25,575 nucleotides of DNA from JBFMFB01 sp040752115 (lineage in GTDB: Bacteria; Pseudomonadota; Gammaproteobacteria; Burkholderiales; Sulfuricellaceae): positions 1-25,575 of the forward strand of contig JBFMFB010000029.1 of assembly GCA_040752115.1 (NCBI GenBank), read 5' to 3'. The position numbers were made by a program, and so were the translations under genes. Within the stretch, counting starts at the first letter, position 1; each line of letters starts with the position of its first letter. This document shows, piece by piece, positions 1-7,093 of the stretch. Under the pieces are notes generated by a model. That model saw nothing but the letters and a program-made list of their open reading frames with translations. It was not told the origin of the DNA and searched no databases.

Positions 1-69
1 CGGCCCGGCGAGCAACGCAGGGAAGTCGCCCAACAGGGCGACCGGCGAACCGGGGTGTCCTTCTTTTCG

Positions 70-103
70 GTTACCTTTTCTTGGACAAGCAAGAAAAGGT
101 AAC
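70..103. repeat. Perfect inverted repeat, dispersed-repeat type
   Basis: Two perfect 14-base arms (70-83 and 90-103, GTTACCTTTTCTTG and its complement) flank a 6-base loop. It lies downstream of the gcvT stop in a 234-base stretch in which I see no gene. Hairpins of this AAGAAAAGGTAAC type recur between genes in proteobacterial genomes, so I read it as a dispersed repeat. No T-tract follows on either strand, so it is a poor candidate for an intrinsic terminator. The rest of 1-234 is GC-rich non-coding sequence plus a short AT-richer piece (about 160-235) with repeated AATCCT units. Confidence 0.6.
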
Positions 104-234
104 TGCCCCGCCGGGGCATCGCCGGCATCCAATCGACCCGCGCGCAGCGCGACACATGAAGGCACTTTTGCGATCCTCAACAATCCTATTAATCCTGTCC
201 GTTCGGTTTCTTGGCATCTTTGCGATTCAAGTGT

Positions 235-1314
235 TCAAACCAACACCTTGCCGTTGCGCACGAACGGATACTTCACCACCTTGGCATCGAGCAGCTTGTC
301 GCGCACTTCCACCCGCACCGTATCGCCGGGCACAATACCCGTCGGCACGCGGGCAAGGGCAATGGAAGCGTTCATCGTCGGGGAAAAACCGCCGCTGGTG
401 ATCTCGCCCTCGCCGCGAGCGGTCTGGACTTTCTGGTGGCTGCGCAGCACCCCTTTATCGAGCAGCACCAGCCCGATCAGTTGCCGGGAAACGGTCGCGG
501 AAGCGAGCGCCTGCTTGCCGATAAAATCGCGCGGGCTGGCGAGATCCACCGTCCAGGCCAGACCGGACTCGAGCGGGTTCACCGTTTCGTCCATGTCCTG
601 GCCGTACAGGTTCATGCCCGCTTCCAGCCGCAGCGTATCGCGCGCGCCCAGCCCGGCGGGCTTCACCCCCGCCGCCATCAGCCCCCGCCAGAGCCCTTCC
701 GCCGCTTCGGCCGGCAGCATGAACTCGAAGCCGTCCTCGCCAGTGTAGCCGGTGCGGGCGATGAAATACTGCCCGAATTCCGCCGCTTGAAAAGCTTTCA
801 GCGCCTCGGTAGCGGCCTGAGCGCCCGGCAGCGCCTGCCACACCCTGGCGCGCGCGTTCGGTCCCTGCACCGCGATCATCGCCAGATCGCGGCGGGGCCG
901 GAGCTCGAGCTGCGGCGCAAATTCGTCGCGCCGCGCCGCCATCCAGGCGAGATCCTTGTCCGCGGTGCCGGCATTGACCACGATGCGGAACCAGTCCTCG
1001 CGCATGAAATAGATGATCAGGTCGTCGATCACGCCGCCGGCTTCGTTCAGCAGGCAGGAGTAGAGCGCCTTGCCGGGCAGCGCCAGCTTGTCCACGTTGT
1101 TCGCCACCAGCCGCCGCAGGAAATCGCGCGCGCCGGCGCCGGCCACGTCCACCGCCAGCATGTGCGAGACGTCGAACATCGCCGCATCGCGGCGGGTCTG
1201 ATGGTGCTCCTCGATCTGCGAGCCGTAGTGCAGCGGCATGTCCCAGCCGCCGAAGTCCACCATCCTGGCACCCAGCTCGCGGTGGATACGATTGAGCGGC
1301 GTCTGTTTCAGCAT
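235..1314 (-). CDS. gcvT: Aminomethyltransferase, glycine cleavage system T-protein
   Basis: The 359-residue product has the usual length for GcvT (about 360). It takes the aminomethyl group from the lipoyl arm of GcvH, releases ammonia and makes 5,10-methylene-tetrahydrofolate in the cytoplasm. Visible family features are the start MLKQTPLNRIH, the segment VDFGGWDMPLHYGSQIEEH, the folate-pocket Asp in GGVIDDLIIY, and TGYTGEDGFE. The ATG is preceded by AAGGATAGGA, a good ribosome binding site 8-12 bases upstream. The gene follows lipA in the same direction, 108 bases away, and the gap is almost filled by a dispersed inverted repeat. The glycine riboswitch upstream of lipA probably controls both genes. 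No gcvH or gcvP is visible, and the 234 bases downstream hold no gene, so the rest of the glycine cleavage system must be encoded elsewhere. Confidence 0.96.
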   Translation of the reverse strand: MLKQTPLNRIHRELGARMVDFGGWDMPLHYGSQIEEHHQTRRDAAMFDVSHMLAVDVAGAGARDFLRRLVANNVDKLALPGKALYSCLLNEAGGVIDDLIIYFMREDWFRIVVNAGTADKDLAWMAARRDEFAPQLELRPRRDLAMIAVQGPNARARVWQALPGAQAATEALKAFQAAEFGQYFIARTGYTGEDGFEFMLPAEAAEGLWRGLMAAGVKPAGLGARDTLRLEAGMNLYGQDMDETVNPLESGLAWTVDLASPRDFIGKQALASATVSRQLIGLVLLDKGVLRSHQKVQTARGEGEITSGGFSPTMNASIALARVPTGIVPGDTVRVEVRDKLLDAKVVKYPFVRNGKVLV

Positions 1315-1332
1315 GATTTGTCCTATCCTTCA

Positions 1333-1425
1333 TTAACCACGAATGACACGAATGTTCACGAATTTACCCAAATGGGTTCGGGTTTATTCGAGTTCATTCG
1401 GGAACATTCGTGTCATCCGTGGTTA
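1333..1425. repeat. Dispersed inverted repeat with CACGAAT units (copy 1)
   Basis: The left arm (1334-1364) and right arm (1395-1425) are complementary over about 31 bases with only about three mismatches. Within each arm the unit CACGAAT or close variants recur every 9-10 bases. The element fills the lipA-gcvT gap, and its right end contains the lipA stop codon (1423-1425). A second copy of the family is at 4472-4594. It could fold into a long hairpin in the lipA-gcvT transcript. Confidence 0.8.
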
Positions 1426-2328
1426 GCCTTGTTGTTCTTCCGCATAGTAAGAGCTGCGCACCATCGGTCCGGCCTTGACCCATGCGAACCCCAGCGCGCG
1501 CGCGTCCCGTTCGTAGGCGGCGAATTCGTCCGGGTGCAGGTAATGCTGCACCGGCAGGTTCTGCAGCGAGGGGCGCAGATACTGGCCGAGCGACACGCGC
1601 ATCACGCCGCGCTGGCGCAAGTCATTCAGCACCGCCAGCACTTCCTCGCGCGTTTCGCCCAGCCCCAGCATCACCGCGGATTTTGCTTCCACGCCGGGCA
1701 GCTTGGCCGCCGCCTCCAGCAGCCCGAGTGAGCGGCCGTAATCTCCGCCCTTGCGCGCCGTGCGGTACAGGCGCGGCACGGTTTCGACGTTGTGCCCCCA
1801 CACCAGGTCGCGCCGCGCACCTGCCGGCAGCGCGGCAAGAGTGCGCTCGACCTGTTCCAGGGCACTGTCCCGGCAGTTGCGGAAATCGGGCGTCAGGAAC
1901 TCCACCCCGCACGCCGGATCCTGCCGCCGCAATGCTTCGAGCGTGGCGGCGAACACGGATGCGCCGCCGTCCCGCAGATCGTCGCGGTTGACCGAGGTCA
2001 GCACCACGAACTTCAGCCCCATCCCGGCGACCGCCGCCGCCACCCGCGCCGGCTCGGTTTCGTCGGGCGCTTCCGGCCGGCCGGTCTTCACCGCGCAAAA
2101 GCCGCAGGCGCGCGTGCAAGTATCGCCCAGCAATAAAAATGTTGCGGTGCCGCGGCTCCAGCATTCGCCGCGGTTGGGGCAGCGCGCTTCCTCGCACACC
2201 GTATGCAGCCGGTTTTCAGCCACCGCGCTCTGCGTGCCGCCGTAATGGGGGTCGTCGCCGAGCCGGCTCCTGATCCAGATCGGCATGCGCTCGGCGTTGC
2301 GTGCGGGTGGTGCGGATGTGGTTGGCAT
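1423..2328 (-). CDS. lipA: Lipoyl synthase (radical SAM), divergent LipA-like
   Basis: This 301-residue radical SAM protein inserts two sulfurs into protein-bound octanoate to make the lipoyl cofactor. The auxiliary cluster motif CX4CX5C is at C45, C50 and C56, the radical SAM motif CX3CX2C at C71, C75 and C78, and the C-terminal RSSY at about 291-294, which supplies the serine ligand of the auxiliary cluster. TSVNRDD, HNVETVPRLYR and MLGLGET are further LipA landmarks. Several positions differ from the usual proteobacterial LipA as I know it: FCAV instead of FCDV, DDLRDGG instead of DDLPDGG, VWGHN instead of VFNHN. It may therefore be a second or specialised copy. The start ATG is only 12 bases after the T-tract of the riboswitch hairpin and has no recognisable Shine-Dalgarno. 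A later ATG (residue 15) also lacks one. The reading frame stays open upstream through the riboswitch, which I regard as chance. The stop codon lies inside a dispersed repeat. Confidence 0.9.
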   Translation of the reverse strand: MPTTSAPPARNAERMPIWIRSRLGDDPHYGGTQSAVAENRLHTVCEEARCPNRGECWSRGTATFLLLGDTCTRACGFCAVKTGRPEAPDETEPARVAAAVAGMGLKFVVLTSVNRDDLRDGGASVFAATLEALRRQDPACGVEFLTPDFRNCRDSALEQVERTLAALPAGARRDLVWGHNVETVPRLYRTARKGGDYGRSLGLLEAAAKLPGVEAKSAVMLGLGETREEVLAVLNDLRQRGVMRVSLGQYLRPSLQNLPVQHYLHPDEFAAYERDARALGFAWVKAGPMVRSSYYAEEQQG

Positions 2329-2340
2329 CGTTTGCGACCG

Positions 2341-2382
2341 AAAATAAAAAAGGGGTGAGCCCGGAAATCCGGGCTCACCCCT
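2341..2382 (-). terminator. Terminator-like hairpin of the glycine riboswitch
   Basis: A perfect 14-bp stem (AGGGGTGAGCCCGG and its complement, 2351-2364 and 2369-2382) with a 4-base loop is followed on the minus strand by TTTTTATTTT. This is a textbook intrinsic terminator. It starts within the last two bases of the P1 stem of the second glycine aptamer and ends 12 bases before the lipA start codon, so it is the likely expression platform. Confidence 0.85.
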
Positions 2383-2546
2383 CTGTCCTTGTACCTGAGA
2401 GATTGCGATTGCTCGCGTGCCCCTTCGGTGGATGGAATCCCATCGCTCTCCAGAGTCGCCAAATCCGCCGGTTTCTTTTGCCTGAGCGGTTACGGGTGGT
2501 TGCGCCTTCGGCGGTGCGGTTAACGCACGCTCTCCCAAACGGATTT
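2381..2546 (-). promoter_or_regulatory. Tandem glycine riboswitch (two aptamers)
   Basis: Read on the minus strand, the first aptamer (2546 to 2461) has a 7-bp P1 (AAATCCG at 2540-2546 with CGGATTT at 2461-2467), GGGAGAGC, the core ACCGCCGAAGGCGCAA, and CTCAGGCAAAAG. The second (2455 to 2381) has P1 CTCTG/CAGAG, TGGAGAG, CCACCGAAGGGGCA, and CTCTCAGGTACAAGGACAGA, which ends in the characteristic GGACAGAG. This is the consensus of the cooperative glycine riboswitch found before gcv operons. Here it leads lipA-gcvT, so glycine should control transcription of both. In the best-known gcvT cases glycine turns expression on, and I infer the same here. Confidence 0.93.
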
Positions 2547-2559
2547 TGCGGCAGGCGGG

Positions 2560-2589
2560 ATTATACCTCAGCTCCCCCGGCAGCGGCAA
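2560..2589 (-). promoter_or_regulatory. Sigma70-type promoter for the riboswitch-lipA-gcvT transcript
   Basis: On the minus strand a perfect -10 TATAAT (2560-2565) is preceded, with an 18-base spacer, by TTGCCG (2584-2589, 4 of 6 matches to TTGACA). Transcription would start near 2553, just ahead of the first aptamer. The promoter sits in the gap after the stop codon of the upstream DUF3426 gene. Confidence 0.7.
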
Positions 2590-2596
2590 AAACCCG

Positions 2597-3553
2597 CTAC
2601 GGCGCGGAGTAGAAGAGATACAGCCGATAACCCGCTGCCTTGAGCTCGCCGAGATCCACATGCAGCTTCACTGCCAGCTCGCTCCTGGGGGGAAAGCCGG
2701 CCGCCGCGTCGGCCTGGGGCGCGTACTCGGCTGGGGTCAGGATGCGGCGGGCCACCACTTTGTCCTTGGCGTCGGTGAGGGTCAATTCCAGCAGCGGATA
2801 AGCCTGGGGAAAGGGCGCGCGATTGCGCAGGGTGGCGGTCAGCACGACGAGCGACGGGCGCGCCGGATCGGCCCGCAGGTCGGAGGATTCGATGCCGAGC
2901 AGATCGGCCTCGCGCAGCAGCCCTATGCGGCAGCCGAAGGCGGCGCAGGATTGCTGCAGCGTGGGCTTCCACTGCGGATTGTAGGCCGCGAGCTGATCGC
3001 GGAAAAAGTACGCGGCCTGCCCTGCGAGCAGTACTAACAGCAGCATGGCGCCAGCCAGCCACGGCCAGACGCGCCGGCGTTTCTTGCCTCCCGGCTGGCG
3101 CCCGGCGGGCACGGATTCCTCGGGGAATTCCGCCGCGAGAGGAAGCGCCTCCTCCGGTTCTGTAAATTCGGCCGGCTGTGGCTCCGGCGCGATTTCTGTT
3201 GGCGGTTCTTCGGCGGTCGGCTCTTCTGCAAGCGCTTCTTCGGCGGGTTGCGCTTCGGGCGAAGGCGGAAGCGGCTCCTCGTGCGGGCTTTCTTCAGCGG
3301 GCGCGGCCTCCTGCTCGACCGGTTCGGGAGAAATTTCCGGCGCGGCCGCTGCCGGCTCGATGGGCGAAATCTCCTCCTCGATTGCGGCCAGCCTGCCTGC
3401 CGCTGGGGGCGCTTCCGCCGGGGCCAGGGTGGCGAAGGCGTTGAACACCAGGGCGCAGCGTCCGCAGCGCACATCTCCGCCGTGCGCCTGCAGTTGCTCC
3501 TGCGTCACCTTGAAGCGGGTATGGCATTGCGGGCAGGTGGTGACCATGCTCAT
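2597..3553 (-). CDS. Zinc-ribbon and DUF3426 domain membrane protein
   Basis: The 318-residue protein has three parts. An N-terminal zinc ribbon (C7, C10, C30, C33; CX2C...CX2C) matches the MJ0042-type domain. A long Pro/Glu/Ala-rich linker covers about residues 50-155. A basic GGKKRRR stretch then leads into one membrane helix (about 160-182), followed by a C-terminal DUF3426 domain that should lie in the periplasm. The biochemical role of this family is not established. The start was chosen because AGGAGG lies 5 bases before this ATG and because it gives an ATGA overlap with the prmA stop. An ATG two codons later (3547) is also possible. The gene usually follows prmA in betaproteobacteria, as here. 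The acidic linker probably explains the long open frames seen on the other strand. Confidence 0.88.
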   Translation of the reverse strand: MSMVTTCPQCHTRFKVTQEQLQAHGGDVRCGRCALVFNAFATLAPAEAPPAAGRLAAIEEEISPIEPAAAAPEISPEPVEQEAAPAEESPHEEPLPPSPEAQPAEEALAEEPTAEEPPTEIAPEPQPAEFTEPEEALPLAAEFPEESVPAGRQPGGKKRRRVWPWLAGAMLLLVLLAGQAAYFFRDQLAAYNPQWKPTLQQSCAAFGCRIGLLREADLLGIESSDLRADPARPSLVVLTATLRNRAPFPQAYPLLELTLTDAKDKVVARRILTPAEYAPQADAAAGFPPRSELAVKLHVDLGELKAAGYRLYLFYSAP

Positions 3554-4446
3554 GGCCACCTCCTGGTCCCGGCCAGACAGACCCAGCCTTCGGCCTCGCC
3601 TGCCACGCCGAGATCGAACCACTCCCGGTACGTTGCCATCACGTCCTGCGCCTGTTCCGCCAGGATGCCGGAAAGCGCGATCAGACCGCCCGGACGAATG
3701 GTGTGGGCGAGCATGGGTGCGAGGACTTTCAGGGGATTGGCCAGAATGTTCGCCACCACGATGTCCGCCTCCATTCGCGGCGCCGCATCCGGCAGGAAGA
3801 ACTCGGCCGCAACCCCGTTTTGCGCGGCGTTGGCGAGGCTTGCCTGGATCGCCTGGGGGTCGATATCCACCCCCACCGCCCGGCGCGCGCCCAGCTTCAT
3901 GGCGGCGATGGCCAGAATGCCGGAGCCGCAGCCGTAGTCAAGCACGCTTTCTCCGCCCAGGATGTTGCGATCCAGCCATTGCAGGCACAGGCGGGTGGTG
4001 GGATGGCTGCCGGTGCCGAACGCCAGGCCGGGATCGAGGACGAGGTTGACGGCGTAGGGGTCCGGCGCGCTGTGCCAGGTCGGCACGATCCACAGCCGGT
4101 CGGAAATTTTGATCGGATCGAACTGGGCCTGGGTCTGGCGCACCCAATCCTGCTCCGGCACCGCCTCCACCACATGGGGGGGAATGGTTTTCAGGTGCCC
4201 GGCATCAACCGCTTCGCGCAGGACGCGTTCGACGTCGACCTCCTTGTCGAACATGGCGGACAGCACGCTCTCCTGCCACATGCCCGCGGGCGGCTCGCCC
4301 GGCTCGCCGAAGATCGTCTGCTCGCGCTCGGTGCCGGCGTGGGCGTCCTCGATGCCGATCGACAGCGCACCCAGCTCCATCAGCGCATCGCCCAGAATGT
4401 CCGCGGTATGCGCGTCAACGGCTATCTTCAGCGACTGCCATGCCAT
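3550..4446 (-). CDS. prmA: Ribosomal protein L11 methyltransferase
   Basis: The 298-residue product matches PrmA length. PrmA trimethylates several amino groups of ribosomal protein L11 using S-adenosylmethionine. The N-terminal domain starts MAWQSLKIAVDA. Then come the family signature LDPGLAFGTGSHPTTRLCL, the SAM-binding glycine loop VLDYGCGSGILAIAA, the acidic ribose-binding VGVDIDPQA, and the active-site segment VANILANPL. AGGAAGG lies just upstream of the ATG. The stop overlaps the next gene's start (ATGA), which indicates translational coupling. Upstream, 163 bases containing a dispersed repeat separate it from accC. Confidence 0.97.
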   Translation of the reverse strand: MAWQSLKIAVDAHTADILGDALMELGALSIGIEDAHAGTEREQTIFGEPGEPPAGMWQESVLSAMFDKEVDVERVLREAVDAGHLKTIPPHVVEAVPEQDWVRQTQAQFDPIKISDRLWIVPTWHSAPDPYAVNLVLDPGLAFGTGSHPTTRLCLQWLDRNILGGESVLDYGCGSGILAIAAMKLGARRAVGVDIDPQAIQASLANAAQNGVAAEFFLPDAAPRMEADIVVANILANPLKVLAPMLAHTIRPGGLIALSGILAEQAQDVMATYREWFDLGVAGEAEGWVCLAGTRRWP

Positions 4447-4471
4447 CTTGCCTTCCTGCGGTCTGATCCCG

Positions 4472-4594
4472 ATTCACCATGAATTAGCACGAACCAACCC
4501 AATAGCTGCCTCAAACAACGATCGGGTCTTTTGCGGCGGCGAAAATTTGCGCCTATTCGTGAACATTCGTGGAATTCGTGTAATTCGTGGTTAA
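4472..4594. repeat. Dispersed inverted repeat with CACGAAT units (copy 2)
   Basis: The right end (about 4555-4594), read on the minus strand, begins TTAACCACGAATTACACGAA and continues with two more CACGAAT units 9-10 bases apart. The left end (about 4472-4493) is an imperfect inverse copy (TTCACCATGAATTAGCACGA). The middle is unique sequence. It is the same family as the element at 1333-1425 and fills the gap between accC and prmA. Confidence 0.75.
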
Positions 4595-4609
4595 ACGCTT
4601 TTCGCCGAA

Positions 4610-5962
4610 TTACTTCTTGTTCTGCTCGGCCAGCTTGTGCTCCAGGTAGTGAATACTGGTGCCGCCCTTGAGAAAGGCGACGTCGCGCAGCAAGTCCTGG
4701 TGCAGCGGAATGTTGGTCTTGACGCCGTCCACCACCATCTCGGACAGGGCGACGCGCATGCGCGCCACCGCCTGGTCGCGTGTGGCGCCGTAGGCGATGA
4801 CCTTGCCGATCATCGAGTCGTAGTACGGCGGCACGAAATAGTTGTGGTACACATGGGAATCCACCCGGATGCCGGGCCCGCCCGGCGCGTGGTATTGCAC
4901 GATGCGCCCGGGCGAGGGCACGAAGGTATAGGGATCTTCGGCATTGATGCGGCACTCGATGGCATGGCCGCGGAACTGGACGTCCTTCTGCCGGAAGCGC
5001 AGCTTCTCGCCGGCAGCGATGCGAAGCTGCTCCTGCACGATGTCCACGCCGGTGATGGCTTCGGTGACGGGATGCTCCACCTGGACGCGGGTGTTCATCT
5101 CGATGAAATAGAACTCCCCGTTCTCGTATAGAAACTCGAATGTGCCCGCGCCGCGATAGCCCATCTGGCGGCAGGCCTCGGCGCAGTTTTCGCCGATCTT
5201 GTCGCGCAATTTCGGATCCAGGCCGGGAGCGGGAGCTTCCTCCAGAACTTTCTGGTGACGGCGCTGCATCGAGCAGTCGCGTTCACCCAGATGCACTGCA
5301 TTGCCGTGCTCGTCGGCCAGCACCTGGATTTCGATGTGGCGCGGATTTTCCAGGAACTTCTCCATGTACACCATGGGATTGCCGAAGGCCGACTGGGCCT
5401 CGGCCTTGGTCATGCTGACCGCGTTGAGCAGCGCCGCTTCGGTATGCACCACGCGCATGCCGCGCCCGCCGCCGCCGCCGGCTGCCTTGATGATGACCGG
5501 GTAGCCGATCGCCTTGGCGATCCTGATGATCTCGTCGCCATCGTCCGGCAATGCACCGTCCGAGCCGGGCACGCAGGGCACACCGGCTTTCTTCATGGCG
5601 TCCTTGGCGCACACCTTGTCGCCCATCAGGCGGATGGATTCGGGGCGCGGGCCGATGAAGACGAAGCCGCTCTGCTCCACGCGCTCGGCGAAATCGGCGT
5701 TCTCCGACAGGAAACCGTAGCCGGGATGGATAGCCTCGGCATCGGTCACCTCGGCTGCGCTGATGACGGCGGGCACGTTGAGGTAGCTGAGATTGGACTG
5801 GGCCGGCCCGATGCACACCGATTCGTCGGCCAGCTTGACGTACTTGGCCTCGGCATCGGCCTCGGAGTGCACCGCGACGGTCTTGATACCGAGCTCGCGG
5901 CAGGCACGCTGGATACGCAGCGCGATCTCGCCGCGGTTGGCAATCAGGATTTTTTCAAACAT
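4610..5962 (-). CDS. accC: Acetyl-CoA carboxylase, biotin carboxylase subunit
   Basis: At 450 residues this matches AccC length (about 450). It carboxylates the biotin carried by AccB using ATP and bicarbonate, the first half of malonyl-CoA formation for fatty-acid synthesis. The N-terminus is MFEKILIANRGEIALRI. The ATP-grasp glycine-rich loop is AAGGGGGRGMR. HQKVLEEAPAP and the catalytic EMNTRVQVEHPVTE follow, and the C-terminal domain contains AEDPYTFVPSPG. AAGG lies about a dozen bases upstream of the ATG. accB precedes it on the same strand, 84 bases away, with an inverted repeat in the gap, so the two are probably co-transcribed. Confidence 0.98.
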   Translation of the reverse strand: MFEKILIANRGEIALRIQRACRELGIKTVAVHSEADAEAKYVKLADESVCIGPAQSNLSYLNVPAVISAAEVTDAEAIHPGYGFLSENADFAERVEQSGFVFIGPRPESIRLMGDKVCAKDAMKKAGVPCVPGSDGALPDDGDEIIRIAKAIGYPVIIKAAGGGGGRGMRVVHTEAALLNAVSMTKAEAQSAFGNPMVYMEKFLENPRHIEIQVLADEHGNAVHLGERDCSMQRRHQKVLEEAPAPGLDPKLRDKIGENCAEACRQMGYRGAGTFEFLYENGEFYFIEMNTRVQVEHPVTEAITGVDIVQEQLRIAAGEKLRFRQKDVQFRGHAIECRINAEDPYTFVPSPGRIVQYHAPGGPGIRVDSHVYHNYFVPPYYDSMIGKVIAYGATRDQAVARMRVALSEMVVDGVKTNIPLHQDLLRDVAFLKGGTSIHYLEHKLAEQNKK

Positions 5963-5974
5963 GGGTCAAACCTT

Positions 5975-6050
5975 GTGAGGAGTAAGGGGTAAAGCGTGAG
6001 GAGGAACACCGGGCGATTTTGCGCCTCACTCCTCACTCCTGACTCCTCAC
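5975..6050. repeat. Inverted repeat built from CTCACTCCT-like units
   Basis: The left arm (5975-6001, starting GTGAGGAGTAAGGGGTAAAG) and right arm (6024-6050, starting CCTCACTCCTCACTCCTGAC) are imperfect inverse copies of about 27 bases. The right arm is itself a near-tandem array of CTCACTC/CTGACTC units with an 8-9 base period. The element fills the accB-accC gap and contains the accB stop codon (6047-6049). I read it as a dispersed intergenic repeat of a different family from the CACGAAT elements. Confidence 0.65.
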
Positions 6051-6505
6051 CCAATGATGAACAGCGGCTCGCCGTATTCGACCGGATGGCCGTTTTCCAC
6101 CAGAATCGCCTTGATGACGCCGCCCTGGTCGGCCTCGATTTCGTTCAGCAACTTCATCGCCTCGATGATGCACAGCGTGTCGCCGGCGCTCACGCTCTGG
6201 CCGACTTCGACGAAGGGTTTGGCTTCCGGAGAGGGCGCGCGATAGAAGGTGCCCACCATCGGCGACTTCACCACGTGGCCTTCCGGCATGGCAGGCGCGG
6301 CTGCCTCCACCGCAGATGCCGGAGCCGGCGCGGGCAGGTTCACGTTCGTCACCGGCTGGACCGGGGGCATCGCGTACTGTACCGCCTGCGGCGCGTTGCC
6401 GTAGCGGCTGATGCGGACCTTTTCCTCGCCTTCCGTGATTTCCAGTTCGGCGATGCCGGACTCTTCGACCAGATCGATCAGCTTTTTGAGTTTTCTAAGA
6501 TCCAT
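6047..6505 (-). CDS. accB: Acetyl-CoA carboxylase, biotin carboxyl carrier protein
   Basis: The 152-residue product has a typical BCCP layout: an N-terminal dimerisation/recruitment segment (MDLRKLKKLIDLVEESGIAE), a Pro/Ala-rich flexible linker at about 45-75, and a C-terminal biotinyl domain starting near VKSPMVGTFYRAPSPEAKP. Biotin attaches to the Lys of CIIEAMKLLNEIEAD (the motif is more often EAMKMMN). GAAGGT precedes the ATG at good spacing. The start overlaps the end of aroQ by 11 bases. The stop codon lies inside the inverted repeat that separates it from accC. Confidence 0.98.
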   Translation of the reverse strand: MDLRKLKKLIDLVEESGIAELEITEGEEKVRISRYGNAPQAVQYAMPPVQPVTNVNLPAPAPASAVEAAAPAMPEGHVVKSPMVGTFYRAPSPEAKPFVEVGQSVSAGDTLCIIEAMKLLNEIEADQGGVIKAILVENGHPVEYGEPLFIIG

Positions 6506-6989
6506 GATTAACCTTCAGATGTTGTAACGCGAATGTCAGCGCCAGTTCGTAACCCATCGCCCCCAGCCCGCCGATCATGCCGATGGCCAGGTCGCTGAAA
6601 TGTGAATGGTGCCGGAACGGCTCGCGCGCAAAAATGTTGGACAGATGCACTTCGACAAACGGAATGGCCACCGCCGCAAGCGCGTCGCGCATGGCGACGC
6701 TGGTGTGGGTGAAGGCCGCCGGGTTGATCAGGATGAAATCCACCCCTTCCTCCCGCGCCGCCTGGATGCGTCCGATCAGGTCGGCCTCGCTGTTGCTCTG
6801 GAAGCATTCCAGCGCGACCGCCGCCTGCTCTGCCTGCTGCTTCAGGCGGCGGTTGATGTCGTCCAGCGTGTCCCGCCCGTAATGCTCGGGCTCGCGCGCG
6901 CCAAGCAGATTCAGATTGGGGCCATGCAGCACCAGTATCCTTTTGGCCGCCGCGGCGCGCCGGTTTGTCGCCGACGGTTTCGTTTTCAT
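6495..6989 (-). CDS. aroQ: 3-dehydroquinate dehydratase, type II
   Basis: AroQ makes 3-dehydroshikimate from 3-dehydroquinate in the shikimate pathway. The type II fold is shown by ILVLHGPNLNLLGAREPEHY (containing the catalytic Arg and Tyr), FQSNSEADLI, INPAAFTHTSVAMRDAL, the catalytic His in VEVHLSNI, and EPFRHHSHFSD. I chose the ATG at 6989, giving 164 residues. A TTG three codons upstream is also open, and neither has a strong ribosome binding site. The N-terminus carries about 18 extra residues (KTKPSATNRRAAAAKR) compared with the shortest family members. The end overlaps accB by 11 bases. Placement upstream of accBC is usual in many proteobacteria. Confidence 0.96.
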   Translation of the reverse strand: MKTKPSATNRRAAAAKRILVLHGPNLNLLGAREPEHYGRDTLDDINRRLKQQAEQAAVALECFQSNSEADLIGRIQAAREEGVDFILINPAAFTHTSVAMRDALAAVAIPFVEVHLSNIFAREPFRHHSHFSDLAIGMIGGLGAMGYELALTFALQHLKVNHGS

Positions 6990-7093
6990 AGGGCGCAAGT
7001 TTGCCGCAAATTGGGTGAAATTGTCCAGTTTTTACCCGAACTTTGCCGACAAACGCGCAAATATTGGCGCCTGCCGCGCCGCCTTACCCCATG

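Noticed and set aside
211..1731. 506-codon open frame on the plus strand across gcvT and the lipA end
   Set aside because: It is antisense to two clearly conserved genes and its product is His/Arg/Gln-rich without motifs. Long antisense frames are expected in GC-rich coding DNA.
2329..2661. In-frame extension of lipA upstream through the riboswitch
   Set aside because: It would translate the aptamers and the terminator hairpin and adds a sequence unlike any LipA N-terminus. The RNA structure explains this region.
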